This document shows, in pieces, positions 32,182-44,158 of a stretch of DNA of 64,000 nucleotides. The DNA is from Corythucha ciliata. Taxonomy: Eukaryota > Arthropoda > Insecta > Hemiptera > Tingidae. The translations under genes were made by a program, and so were the position numbers. The stretch lies in assembly GCA_038030265.1 (NCBI GenBank), contig CM075939.1:18457253-18521252 (forward strand), written 5' to 3'. The stretch's first letter is position 1; each line of letters opens with the position of its first letter. The notes under the pieces are model-generated. The model saw nothing but the letters and a program-made list of their open reading frames with translations, did no database searches and was not told the DNA's origin.

Positions 32182-32541
32182 TGTTGTAGGAGGTCCTAAC
32201 AACGATTTTTTTACGCGTTATCTATCACCGAAACGATATCCTCTGAATGGTAGAGTCGAGGGGTGGTACGTGTTCGGTACTGGCCCTCGGGTCTCTGCTC
32301 AATCAGAGGTTGAACGTGCACTTTCTTGCGGAGTGAAGTCGGGGGGTGACACGTGTTTGGTGCTGGCCCTCGGGTCTTCACTCTCACAGGAATAAGCAGT
32401 TTCTCTTTAAACTTTCTACACCCCGGTACGTTCTCGAGGGGTGGTACGTTCTCGATACTGGCCCTCGGGTCTCCACTCTGGCGGAAGCGGTAGACTACCT
32501 TAAAGATTAAGACAAATCAACTCCAATAGTTCGGTTTGAAG
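32182..32541 (-). repeat. Truncated 5' LTR of CsRn1-like fragment B
   Basis: Reverse match to the last part of the LTR at 28212-29607, with three CCCGAGGGCCAG-type repeats. It is cut at 32541 where the tandem array begins. Confidence 0.75.
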
Positions 32542-33062
32542 GTCCACAATAGGGTTTCCCTTCGACAAGCGTCCGGAGTCTTCTCAACAGATATGTCGAG
32601 CTTGGAAGGTTCCCGCAAGGTTATCCTGCCGGTCCGATTGTATATATGCGTCAAGTGTATGACGACTTTAACAGTGACGGTCTAATCCACAATAGGGTCG
32701 CCCTTCAACAAGCGTCCGGAGTCTTCTCAACGGATATGTTGAGCTTGGAAGATTCCCGTAGGGTTATCCGGCTGTTCGTTTTGATCTATGCGTCAAGTTA
32801 CTGACGACTTGAAATAATGACAGTCTAATCCCCAATAGGGTTTCCCTTCAACAAGTGTCCGGAGTCGTCTCAACGGAGTAGAGCTTGGAAGGTTCCCGTA
32901 AGGTTACCCGTCTGATTTGCTTGGATTTATTCGTCAAGTTTATGACGACTTGAGCCAGGGGCGGTCTAATCCACAATAAGGTGTCCACTCCAACAAGCAT
33001 CCGGAGTCATCTCCACGGCGTAGAGCTTGGAAGGTTCCTTAAGGTTATCCGCACCACTGGTC
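32541..33062 (+). repeat. Tandem repeat array (about 145 bp period), forward copy, 4 units
   Basis: Four diverged units each contain TCCGGAGTC and GAGCTTGGAAG. The array ends at GTTATCCGCACCACTGGTC, mirrored at 29722. A poly-A-rich stretch follows at 33066-33089. Confidence 0.8.
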
Positions 33063-33318
33063 GCAAAAAAAAAAAACAAAAAAACAAAACGGGGTAAGAG
33101 GCCTCGATCAGGGTCAGCCTTATACCAACCGGTCAGGATCGAATCACTGAGTGGTCGGAAAGGTTCCCAATAGGCTTTGCCCGTTGATGCCTTGGTCGGG
33201 TGTGACGTCACGAGTGGTCAAGAGTCGTCTCAATTGACCGCTGGACGTTTTCCCGTACGGCGTGATTTTTGGTGAGCGATCCTTCGCTTCGGGAAGACTG
33301 CGTTCGTCGTGGGTCCTG

Positions 33319-33580
33319 GAGTTCCCAGTCGTTGAAGCCGCTGGAGGGTGGTACTGTTTCCCAGTCGAGTAGTCCGTTCGGAGGCTGAAGATCTGGTCCA
33401 GGTTGCTGGGGTGTTTCCCGTTTGACTTCTGGACTTGAAGTGTTCTGTGGAGTTCCCAGTCATCGAAGCCGCTGGAGTGTCGCAATGTATCCCAGTCGAG
33501 TCGTCCGTTCGCAGGCTGAAGAGCTGGTCCAGGTTGAAGGGGTGTTTCCCTTTTGACTTGTTTACTTGAAGTGAGCTCTC
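33319..33580 (+). repeat. 131 bp tandem repeat, two units
   Basis: Units start GAGTTCCCAGTC at 33319 and 33450 and share GGCTGAAGA and GGTCCAGGTTG. The surrounding sequence, 33090-33775, has no gene. Confidence 0.8.
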
Positions 33581-34372
33581 GAGTGCCGGCGCTCTGGTTG
33601 TATGGTCAGTGGGTGGTTTCCGCCCACTCCCACCCGCTCGGGTGGCTCAGTGGGTTGACCGGTGGGTGGTTCCCTTTCCGACTTTTCCCCCACCTGGAGG
33701 GCTCCCTTTCTTTTTTGTGTAGGGACGTCTTGGACATTTTTTTTTTCCCCTGGGATGGGCGACTTGCCTAATTAATTGTTTGCGGTGTTAATCACCCGAC
33801 ATCAAAATATATTGGAGATCAATTCGATATTAAGAGGTCCCGAGGGCGTGTGCTTGGATGTCAAGGGTAAAATCACTGTCGAACTTTTTCTCAAAGGCCA
33901 AAAATTCGTAGAGACCTTTTATATTATCGACGGTCAAAAAGAGTCTTTATTGGGAAGAGCTGCAGTAGTGGCTTTTGGTCTCATTAGAAATTGTGTTAAG
34001 GAAGTTTCAGCTTAATTTAAGTTGTTTTCGAAGTTTCCTTAGTATTCAATGGTTTGGGAAGTCTATTCGGAGCTCCGTACAAAATAAAACTCGTGGAAAA
34101 TGCTTGCCCTTATTCAATTTCTTGTCCAAGAAGGGTTCCGATTCCATTGAGGGACAAGCTAAATGAAGAACTCGATAGCATGGTTGAGAAAGGCGTCATC
34201 TCTCCTGTTTTCTCAACCAACCGATATTGGTGTTCCCCAATCATAGTGGTTCCTGAAAAAAAAAAAAAAAAAAAAAATCAAATAAGGCTGTGCACAGGCT
34301 TTACTGAATTGAACATATTCGTGAGAAGGGAAAGGACTATTCTCCCGTCTGTAGACGAGACTTTAGCCAAAG

Positions 34373-34572
34373 TTTTTCACAAAGGTATCGTCTCTCCACA
34401 ATAATTTATTTTATTACACAGGACCGATTTCGACCTACTCTAGGTCATTTTCAACTGCTTCTAAAGAGATCATGTGCGGGGGAACCCCTTGTCAACCGAT
34501 ATAAACACGAAACCGGTCCTGTGTAATAAAATAAATTATTGTGGAGAGACGATGCCTTTGTGAAAAACTTCG
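34373..34572. mobile_element. Hairpin insertion with 57 bp inverted arms
   Basis: Arms contain CACAATAATTTATTTTATTAC and its reverse complement, about 82 bases apart. The centre reads TTTCGACC...AGGTCATTTTCAA, a motif I associate with 3' regions of Penelope-like elements, an uncertain attribution. It interrupts RT coding. Confidence 0.55.
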
Positions 34573-34732
34573 AGTCAATTACTCCACTATACCGCCCATA
34601 CATCACTCCTTTGAGAGCGATTACGTCATGAGACATCAGCCAAGTTAAAGGATGCTCGGGCCTTATCCAAGCTCGATGCTAACAGTGGATTTTGGCAGGT
34701 TCCCTTAGATAGAGAACCTACAGTTACACACA

Positions 34733-34892
34733 TGTACTGACATGAGGGAAGGGCTTGTGATTGGCTGGTGAGCGTAACCTACATGACCAGAGCAGCGAAT
34801 GAGAGATACCAAATCTATTTCATCCCTATGCGGAGGGGGGGGGGACCAAACATGGCAGACTGTCAGTACTCGTAGGAACTTATAGAGCCTTA
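34733..34892. mobile_element. Small insertion with short inverted ends
   Basis: GTACTGACA at the left and TGTCAGTAC at the right bound about 155 bases that interrupt the RT reading. Too short for a family call. Confidence 0.35.
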
Positions 34893-37139
34893 CCTTAGAC
34901 ACCGATTGCACTCATCTTACCACTTTCATTACTCCCTTCGGCAGATATTTTTACAGAGGTCTTCCGTTCGGGTAGTAAATCAGATGGACGATTCTTTGGT
35001 TTATGGTAGAAATCAAGAGGAGCAGGATGAGAGCTTGGATTCGGTTTTGAAAAGATGTAGAGATCTGGGGTTTACTCTGAATAGAGAGAAATGTGAGTTC
35101 AATATCACAAAAGTACTTTTTCTTGGTCATGTTTTGGACAATGGGAACATATTTCCTGGACCGGATAAAGTGAAAGCTATTCAAGAGATGACGGCTTCAA
35201 CTAATCACAAAACTTTGCGATGCTTTCTCGGTATGGTGTACTATGCAGCCAAATTCGTTCCGCGCTTGTCAGAGTCATCTAAAAAGTTGCATGAATTACT
35301 TAGCGTAAAATGCGGCTGGTTTTGATCGCCTGTTGATAAACAATGCTTTAATGAAATAAAGGACTTGATTCCGTCATCTGGTAGTTTAATCTTTTACGAC
35401 AGTCAGATGAAGACCAGAGTTTGTGCTGATGCGTCCAACTTTGGTCTTGGCGCAACTCTGGAACAGAAAATTGATGGTAATTGGTTTCCAGTTCAGTACG
35501 CCTCAAGATGTCTGAGTGACGTTGAGAGAAGGTACGCGCAGATCGAGAAAAAAGCGTTAGCTCTTACTTGGGCTTTCGAGCGTTTAGAAACTTACCTAAT
35601 AGGAAAGCCCTTTCTTCTTCTCACTGATCACAAGCCTTTGGTTGAAATGTTGGCTAAAATCCTGTCGATGATTTATCCGCACGTCTCCAACGTTTCCGAA
35701 TGAGACTTCTTTGCTTTGACTTCGAAATTAGTCACGTCAAAGGTAAACATTTCACTTTACCAGACTCTCTGCCTCGCATTCCTGTCAACGATGAGGAAGA
35801 AAACGGTGATGCCCTTGATTCATTCGAAATGTTTGTTTCATCAGTAGTGTCCTCGATTCCGGTGAGCGATAGGAGAGTAGAACAGTTTAAACAAGGCCAG
35901 GCTGTTGATAAAGTTTCAATAAATTTGAAGGAAGCAAATTTGTCCGGAAACTGGGAAAAAATTATAAATTCTGGATTTTACAAGGAGAGGGAAAATTTAG
36001 TTGTATTCAATGATATAATAGTTTACGGTCAGAGGTATTTTGTCCCCCAGGAAATGAGGAAATACATTTTAGATGTCATCCACCAAGGTAATTTTGGCGT
36101 TTCGAAGTGTATTTCAAGAGCACGAGATTGCGTGTGATGGCCTGTTATCACAGTAGACAACAAGCGTTTAATATGTATACTTGCTCCCCTTGCCTTGAGA
36201 ATATTTCGGACAAAAGTGAACCGCTCATTCCATCAGAAGCTCCAAACCGCCCATGGCAGGTGTTAGCAGCCGACTTGTTTTTCTTTTGTGGCAAAAATTA
36301 TCTCGTCGTCCAGGATTACTTTTCCAAGTACGCTGAAATGGTAGAACTAAGAGCCACTGATTCCTACCATATCATTGTTGCTTAAAAGGGCACATTTTCG
36401 CGACATGGAGTTCCCTTGACGCTAAGAACTGATAACGGTCCTCAATTTATCAGTAAGGAATTCACGGAGTTTTCAAAATAATTCAATTTTCGTCTCGTTA
36501 CTTCAAGCCCGAATTATCCGCAATCGAATGGTCAGGCGGAGAGAGCAGTTCGGATAGCGAAGGGTATATTACAAAAAAATCGAGACCCCTATGAGGGTCT
36601 GCTTGTTTACAGGAGTACTCCTTTGGACTCCGGTCACAGTCCGGCAGAACTATTGTTTGGAAGAAATATTCGTTCCACTCTGCCAATTTCTCTTACGACG
36701 CTACGTCCATGTTGGCCGGATTTGAATTCATGTCGTAAGAAAGTAACTAGGACAGCTCAAGATCAAAAGTTCTACTTTGATAGACGACACAAAGCTTGCC
36801 CTTTTTGTCCGTTGAATAAGGAGAAAGAGCCTGGATTAAAGATCTTCGACGATACGGAACAGTCGTGGAAAATGAATGGGGGCCTACTAATCGAGACTAT
36901 ATCGTCGAGTCTGAATTGAGAAGATTCAGAAGAAACAGTAAGTTCCTAACTCCGGCAGGTAATTTCTTCGAATCTGATCAGGATACATCGAGGCGTGAAG
37001 AAAACTCATCTGCGGTCATGCAGAAATCAGTGGGTATTGGTCCTTCCACCACTGCTCCTGTCGCAAACGATGAATCTTCCTATAGAACACGATACGTCCG
37101 GACAGTCAAAAAACCGAATTTGTATTGTCCGTAAGAAAA

Positions 37140-38635
37140 AGGAAGATGTAATGAGATCTCCATGCATGTGTGTACCTATGTGAGTGATCATACGTGAATT
37201 GCTTTGGATTTATTATTATAAAAAATATAGATTTGCTTTTCGTGTTCATTCGAACAGATTTCGTTATTCTTACAGTGCCCTGATGCCGAGAATCGAGAGA
37301 CGTTATTTCAATATTATTACCTGGTAGAATCAAGAAATTATAAATTTGTCTTAACGAGCAGTTTCACGCAGGACTGAGAAGAAAATCCATTTGTCTTGGG
37401 TGAGATCTTCACAGCCATGGTCTTATGATCTTGCCTTCAAGCAATTTTCAATTAATAGCCTTGCCGTATAGTAAATGAAATATGTTCCAAGGAGGAATTA
37501 CAGTGAAGACGATACAAGATTGAGTTTTCTGCTTTTTTGGAGTATAGATGGTAAACAAATAGGAGCAAATATGTATGAAAAATGAATGTTTGAGAAAATT
37601 TTAATGTTATTAACCGCCGTTTTATGCCCGCGTACTCGACGCTGTCGACCAGACCTTGCAATAGAAGCACGCTGAAATATATATAGCTTGAAATGTTAAG
37701 TGATAAGTTATGAGGGTAGCTTGCAAACAAAAGTTGCTGTATACGAAAAATTAGATGTGTATTCATAGAATAATAAACCAAAAAGAGGAAACTAGTAGAT
37801 AGTACTGTCCATTTTACTAGACATATATTGTGACTTGCGTGTCATATACTCAGTTAGCAAATACCTTGCAATCATGCTTCTGAATAATTTTCTTCGCCAT
37901 CTAATGATATCAGCCGAGTACATGGAGGAATGGAAACTTGTAGAGCTTAACTTGATTTTGCCTTCAGAAGGAAAAGTAATATTGTGAAAGGGGTGAGGAC
38001 GCTTAGTGACGTTGATGAAGATGGAGAAGAGGAGGCGAGGGCATACTTCCAGATTCCTCTTAGTCAACTTCTTGGCTCAAGTTTTTGAAGCCTTGCACTT
38101 TGACTTCGTCTTCCACTTATTTCTTCACCCTTGCCGCTATGATAATTTCACCTCGCCTATTCTTATTTTTATTTTCCAGCATCCGCTTCAACCCTCACTC
38201 CCACTCCTCACCCATTAACCTTCATCGCTTTCACAACCCTTCTTCACCGCACCTTTTTGCGAACAGATTGTTTCAACTAGTTTAAAAGCAAGTTTTTCCG
38301 ACGTGAACGGCACAAGTAGGGAACCATCGTAGCGTCACCGAGGTGCTGGCGCGCGGGTGACGCTCAACTTTCTCATTTTAAAAGCTGGGGTCTCAAGCTT
38401 TTGTCTAAGACCAAGTTGGCGAGACGTTATTAAAGCCGAGGCAGAATAAATTAATTTGCTCTTGCCTTTGTGCTTACAGCGGTACGTATTATTCCACTAT
38501 ATGTACTTGGATTGCGTTATTCACCACCCTTTGCTCCTGCGGAGGGGAATCGTGATATGCTATTTAATAATATATTTCACCGAACACTTGATTAAGTTAT
38601 CTGTTGAAGAGATAAATTATTACTAATAGAAAATA
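37140..38635. other. No gene seen
   Basis: AT-rich spacer; only short chance frames. A pyrimidine-rich stretch lies at about 38190-38230. Nothing else recognised. Confidence 0.5.
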
Positions 38636-38709
38636 GGCTCCGGAGCGGGGTTAGAACCAGCACTACCTGAGTTACTACTCAAACGCCCTGCCAGTAACGC
38701 CACGGAGTC
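38636..38709 (-). tRNA. tRNA-like sequence (pseudogene or SINE head)
   Basis: A 74-base minus-strand segment has an A-box-like TGGCGTTACTGG and a B-box GGTTCTAACCC. A seven-pair acceptor stem forms with one mismatch, and an anticodon stem TTGAG/CTCAG pairs with one wobble. The anticodon loop has six bases instead of seven and the D stem is poor, so I doubt it is a working tRNA. I give no anticodon. Confidence 0.35.
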
Positions 38710-39099
38710 GTTCGAATAAAATCAAATATTCATTTATTTCATCAATAGAGATGATGAGAACGTAATATCAACAAAGCAAAAATCAAAATACCAACTTGAT
38801 TAAGATTTAAAGCCTGGATCACAAGATGCAATGTTTGAAGCAATATTTCATGCAAGTTTTAAATGCTTAATTATGCTGGTTGGTAGTGCTGGTTGGACTT
38901 CCTATCGTACAAAATTGGTGGTTCAACTTCAAATTAACTAATAGGCTAAAATGCATAGAAAAATTATATTTATATTTTTACTTCGAATTTCAAATTAATG
39001 GAGAGCTTGCTGATCCATTACGTTCTCACGAAGCTCTTCCATAACCAAATGTTTCAAATTTGGTACCAATTGCACAGATTTTTGTAATTTTCAAGCTTT
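38710..39099. other. No gene seen
   Basis: AT-rich sequence with a short TGCTGGTTGG duplication near 38874-38890; nothing else. Confidence 0.4.
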
Positions 39100-39720
39100 T
39101 AAAGCGGATTTTCAAGCCTTTAAAAACTGAATTTCGTGGGGTTCGCCATTTAACAAACCAATTTTCGTGAGTTTTGCTCTCTCATAAACCATTTTTACGG
39201 ACTTTGGCTCTTTTAGAGCCCAATTTCGTGGGGCTTGGCTCGTTTAAAACCCAAATTCAAGGAACAACTTGCTCGATCAAAACCGAAATTTCGTGACTTC
39301 AGCTATTTATATGATAAATTTCACAGGTTTGGTTAATTTAGAACTAATTAGGAAGAAAACGAAATTCGGAAAAATTAATTTTCGTTTTTTCGACCTCCAA
39401 TTTCGTCTCCCGAGTATTTTCAACTCGGAACCTTAAAAATCTCGGGGAAAAAACGGATTTTTGTAATTTCCTACCCCAATTCCGCCAATTTTCACGTTTT
39501 TAGTAACCAAATTTCGTGCGGTTTCCTCTTACTGCCATCAGTTTCGGAAGTAAATTAGCTAATCTGGAAAATTAATTCAACTTTTTCAAAATCAAATTCC
39601 TGAATTTGGCTTCATCATGCCAAAAACTACATTTCGTCCTTTCGGTCCTTGGAAATCCTATGTATTGCGAATTTTCGCTTTTTCGAAACCAAATTTCGCA
39701 TATTTTGCTCTTTCAGACCG
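39100..39720. repeat. Degenerate tandem repeat, about 31 bp period
   Basis: Loose copies of AATTTCGTG followed by TTTGGCTCTTT and AAACC recur every 28-34 bases from about 39120 to 39320, then become looser to 39720. It looks like an old minisatellite. Confidence 0.55.
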
Positions 39721-40713
39721 AGTAAACAACAATTTTAACATTAAATTAAACTGATTAAACTGAAGCAGTTCCACCCTTGGCTCGATTGGTTTTCTATTAT
39801 CGAGAAAGGAGAGAAACCTCGGGGACGCTGGCTATGTTTATAGCTTTTTGTATCACTCCCCCGAACGTGAACATTTTTCTTTGAATTCCGTTAGTCTTTC
39901 TTATACTGTTTGTAGAATTGCGACTGCCCACGACCATGAATGTGGTAATTCACGCCAGGAATAGTTACAAAATGCGGCTAGCCTTAAACCCATAGGCTCT
40001 GTCTCTCCTGAATTCTGTACTTAAGATTCGTTCCTATTTATTTCAGGCAACATTGTTAGAGGACGGCAATACCTCAAGCGCCGGATCAGGGAATCGGATT
40101 TGTAAATGACCTAGACGTGAGCGTGAGGGTTACGGTATGGGATTTCGTTTTGAAGTCATTTATCGGCATCATTTAGTCAATACACAGAACTTGATGACTC
40201 AATAAAAGAGGCTCCGAGTAAAGAGGCCCGTCTGACTGATGCTGTCGCCTCTTGTTCTGATGGGTATAGCTGGTGTGGGTGGCGGGTGAGACTACGTATA
40301 ATGAACGGGTGGTGAAGAGTACGGCAACTGAAAACACCACTGAGGCCCTGAAGTCTCTGGCTGGTCGCAGCCGAAGAGGGATAAAAGTTTTTGACGATTT
40401 TTTCTCTCTCTCTTCGTTTAACCCCCCCCCCTCCAAATGCTGACGCTCTCGTATTTTGAGTTATTATCAATTTTACGAACGAGCACCCATGTCATTCATT
40501 CTTTAATTTTCTATTCCTCGTTCAAGTTGTCAGGAAGGATGGCGGTTATTGACAAATTAACCGGATATCGGTTAATCAGTTATTTTCGCAGGCAGTTAAA
40601 CTTTTCGGTTATCAACCGTCCTAAATAACCGGCTATTAACCGGATGCAACAATATGAGGGCGTCAATGAAATAAGTCATTTTTTAAAATGTATTAGTCAT
40701 AATAATAAGTATA
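39721..40713. other. No gene seen; AACCGG-rich patch
   Basis: A stretch at about 40535-40645 has several AACCGG/CCGGTTA motifs in both orientations, probably the remains of a small DNA element. A related patch is at 59305-59435. No coding evidence. Confidence 0.35.
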
Positions 40714-43095
40714 CTTTTTTGACAGATTTCTGAAAATTTCCCCCTCCCACCGTTTTTTTTTCCTCGCACCTGCAAGCTATCACAAAAACTTGCGTATGAT
40801 ATAAGCTTTCTAATGAACCCTCACTTTTTTGAATTAGTCGTCCGGAACTCTCTAAAACATGGCCCGTTTTATAAAAAATTGTGATGTTTCAAACGAAAAT
40901 TAACCTTGAGAACAAACGATTAATGTAAGAGCCTATGATAAAAATAAGTACTTCTAAATTCGATGGGAGCGTTTTAGAGATGCAATGACAATCCTACAAC
41001 TCCGTGCCCATACTCGGGACAGACTTTCGGAATCTACAGCGACTCCCTCTCCAAGGTGTGCCAACTTGCGCCTTCGGTACTTCCAAAAATACGAAAAACT
41101 TAAGCGATTTTCAGTTATGTCGAATTCGGGGGAACTAAAACGTCCGGATGCACGTCTATTTTCTAATCGATCGCTCTTTTTATTAAATCTAGGCTAGACT
41201 ATTAGAGTAAAGCTCAGAGTACAACACTATAGGAGTATTTTTTATTATTGAGTAATGTTATTTTCAAAATGACTTCCACCATTTCTAATGCACGCTCTTG
41301 CTCGCTTCCTCATCGCCCCAACAGTCACTTTGAAAGTCAGCATTTCCCGAAGATCGTGCACAGCTAAATTTATTCTTTCCCGCAATTCGTCTTCTGTGGC
41401 TATTGTGTCTCATAAACCTTCTCTTTGAGGAATCCTCAGACGAAAAAATCCATTGAATTAAGGTCCGGGGATCTAGCAGGCCAAGTGAGGATACCACCTC
41501 CACGTAGGGTAGACCTCATTCAGGTGTTGCCTTATACTCTAATGGGGGTTATGGGGTGGAGCGCCGTCGTGCTGGAAAATCAGGGCTTTCCTAGTTTCTC
41601 CGTCAACTTGCTGGAGTAAACCTGGGAGATCGTTTTGCAGGAAGTTCAAGTACGACTCTCCATTTAAATTTTGCTGGAACTCGTGAGGGCCAATCAATTG
41701 ATTCCCAACTAGCCCTGCCCACAAGTTAATTTTTAATTTATGTTGAAAGGAGCATTCACGAGAAGCCATCGGATTTTCTTGTTCCCAACGATGAAGGTTG
41801 TGGGCATTGAAGACTCCTTCTCTCGTGAACAGAGACTCGTCTGTCCATTAGATACGGCGCAAGAAATGAGGCTCCTCTATGTCGGAATTGAGCAGCCATC
41901 GGCTAAAATGGACTCTAGCAGGCAGATCTCTGGCCTCCAAACCTTGTACGGGGGTGAAGTGGTACGGGTAGAAGTCATTATCATGCAGGACCCGTACCAC
42001 TTTGGTTTGCGAAACTCAACACGACGAGAAATGTCTCTGGTACTGATGGTTGCGTCATCCTCGACCATTTCCAAGATCACTTCATCTACTTCGTAACGAT
42101 GTGCAGCTTCTGTCCTGTTACTGGCGAAAGTAAAACTCTCCGTCAACCTTTGATGCACACGTATGAAAACCTGAGGACTGGGACACCGTCGGTCAGGATA
42201 CCGACGCCTGTATTCCCTCTGAGCTGCTCTTGAATTACCATCGCAAAATCCATAAACAAAATGAATATCCGCATATTCGCGTGAAGAGAACATTTTGTAC
42301 GGGTAAATTTTCGCTACACAAGACAAAAACACTACTGGCTTTTCATCACATTGTGTGTTTACTCGAGTCGCACAAAAAAAGGGGCAACTTGCGAATTTTT
42401 CTGAGTCAATGGGCCAGAATAAGCTTGAATTTTCGCATCTAAGAGAAATACAGACTTTAAAGTGACAGCTGGATGATGTGGAAGTGACCACCGCGAGTTC
42501 GCGGAAGCCATTTTGAAAATAGCATGAGTCATTACTCGTTAATGAAAAATACTCCTAGTGTCGTACTCTTAGCTTTACTCCAATAATCTAGTCTCGATTA
42601 GAGAAATAGGGCGCTCCAATGGTAAAGAGACGTGTGTCCGAAATTTTCGGTTCCACATCAACTGAAAATCGCTTCAGTTTTTCGTAATTTTTTGGAGTAC
42701 CAGAGGCGGAAGTTCACAAACCTTGAGAGAGAGTCACTGCAGATTCCAAAAATCTGTCCCGAGTAAGGGCACGAAGTTGTAGGATTGTCAATGCATCTAT
42801 GTAAACCACTCCCATAGAAAACTAAAGTCAATCTTGCCGCCTAGTACTATTTAGAAGTACTTATTTTTATCATAGGCTCTGACTTCAATCGTTTGTTCTC
42901 AAGGCTAATTTTCGTTTGAAACATCACGAATTTTTATAAAACGGGCCATTTTTTAGAGAGTTCCGGACGACTAATTCAAAAAAGTGAGGGTTCATTAGAA
43001 AGCTTATATCATACGCAAGTTTTTGTGATAGCTTGCAGGTGCGAGGAAAAAAAACGGTGGGAAGGGGAAATTTTCAGAATTCTGTCAAAAAAAAA
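40714..43095 (-). mobile_element. Mariner-superfamily element with about 550 bp terminal inverted repeats
   Basis: The left end (40714-41265) and right end (about 42515-43095) are inverted copies with moderate divergence. They share GACAATCCTACAACT (rc), AATTAGTCGTCCGGA and AAGTACTTATTTTTATCATA among other blocks. A broken transposase lies between them on the minus strand. No clear TA duplication was confirmed at the edges. Confidence 0.8.
41255..42293 (-). pseudogene. DUF4817/DDE-type transposase, broken
   Basis: Start ATG at 42293. The N-terminus (REYADIHFVYG...NSRAAQREY) is a DUF4817-like helix-turn-helix domain. The catalytic domain follows, with a TDES block near 41845, INLWAGLVGNQLIGP, FQHDGAPPH and SPDLN.MDFF, giving the Asp residues of the mariner-type triad. 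Frame changes near 42010 and 41545 and several stops break it. The last codons lie within the left inverted repeat. It is an arthropod-type mariner relative; this copy cannot work. Confidence 0.82.
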
Positions 43096-43425
43096 CTACC
43101 CTTGAAACCTTCAACTTTGAGCATCGAGAAAGAGTGTTTCCAGTAATTCTCCCGCAAAGTGACAAGAACATCAATCTAAAAGATACTTTTCCTAGCTTTC
43201 AGAACGTGTGGTCACATTTGAACTTTAATGAAGTGACAGCTGACGAATTGATAGCTTTTGCCAAAAAATCAAAATTTCAAGGGAAATTACAAAAAAAAAT
43301 CATATCTCCTAAACGGTGCACGATATAACGCTGGGAAAGGTCGCGTTTTATTCCATTTTCCATATAGTTTTTGCCTATTTTTTTTGCAACACTACCAAAA
43401 ATTCACCCTGTATAAGATATTTATA
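43096..43425. other. Remnant ending CACCCTGTATA
   Basis: The right edge at about 43408-43418 matches the CAGGGTG-type terminus of the palindromic element at 10520 and the left terminus at 44159. It is probably a truncated element; no coding. Confidence 0.35.
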
Positions 43426-43429
43426 ATAC

Positions 43430-43790
43430 CCAATCAACACTATTGCGTTACAAAAACGTTGCACAATGTTTGTAGTGAAACTTTGTAACGGTTACAGAAA
43501 CGTTACAAAACGTTGTTTAAAAGGAAATGTAACGTTTCAACAACGTTGAAATCGGAAACTTTTAGAACGTTTCATGGTAACGAATAACCAACGTTTCCCA
43601 AATACGTTTTGAAGACGTCACAACAACATAAGGAAGCAACGTTACTCAGACATGTTTATTAAACGTTACGACATTACAACGTGAAACCGTTGCAAGCAGA
43701 CGTTACAGAAACGATGCGTTGAAATGGTTTCAATACGTTGCAAAATTATTCTTTTGAAACAGTTTAGTAACGTTACCGAACTCACTCAAA
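43430..43790. repeat. Array of AACGTT(AC) motifs in both orientations
   Basis: Over twenty copies of AACGTT, often AACGTTAC or TGTAACG, lie in about 350 bases. The pattern parallels the ACTCGGTT array at 23070. Likely a subterminal repeat region of a DNA element, or the element itself. Confidence 0.55.
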
Positions 43791-44158
43791 GTCACATATC
43801 CAGAAAATTAAGAAACGAAAAATAGAATTGAAATAATAGTTTATTTAATCATTTATTCAATTGTTTTGGCAAATTCCTTGTAGATCACTCTCGCATTCAG
43901 AGAATTATATCTGCTCTTTTGATGCCACTCGTTAAGTCAGTTTCGTTTGGATCCCATTTTCTTGGCCGCATCATTCGATTGCTTTCTTTCGGTTTTCATG
44001 ACTGGCGCAGCTAACATTAGAAACTTCAATGAAATACCTGTTCCAAGCAAAGAAAATGATATGAGAAAATTGTTCAAGTACAGGACTACTGCATGAGAGG
44101 AATGAATAATGGGCGATGATGATGCCTATGAATTGCCTTATAAATCGAGTAAACAATA

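Larger units (their letters stand above)
33776..37134 (+). pseudogene. Decayed Mag-like Gypsy pol
   Basis: Pieces in order: the protease C-terminus (LLGRAAVVAFGLI near 33950), RT (NACPYSISCPRRVPIPL; ALSKLDANSGFWQVPL; FITPFGRYFYRGLP; QMDDSLVYG near 34984), RNase H (VCADASNFGLGATLE), and the integrase (DYFSKYAEMVE; RTDNGPQF; YPQSNGQAERAV). It is broken by many stops and frame changes, an A tract near 34257-34277, a 57 bp-arm hairpin insertion at 34373-34572 and another insertion near 34733-34892. The family matches the young element at 47728-52188 but not closely. Not functional. Confidence 0.85.

Noticed and set aside
38636..38709. Functional tRNA gene
   Set aside because: Short anticodon loop and poor D stem; kept only as tRNA-like.
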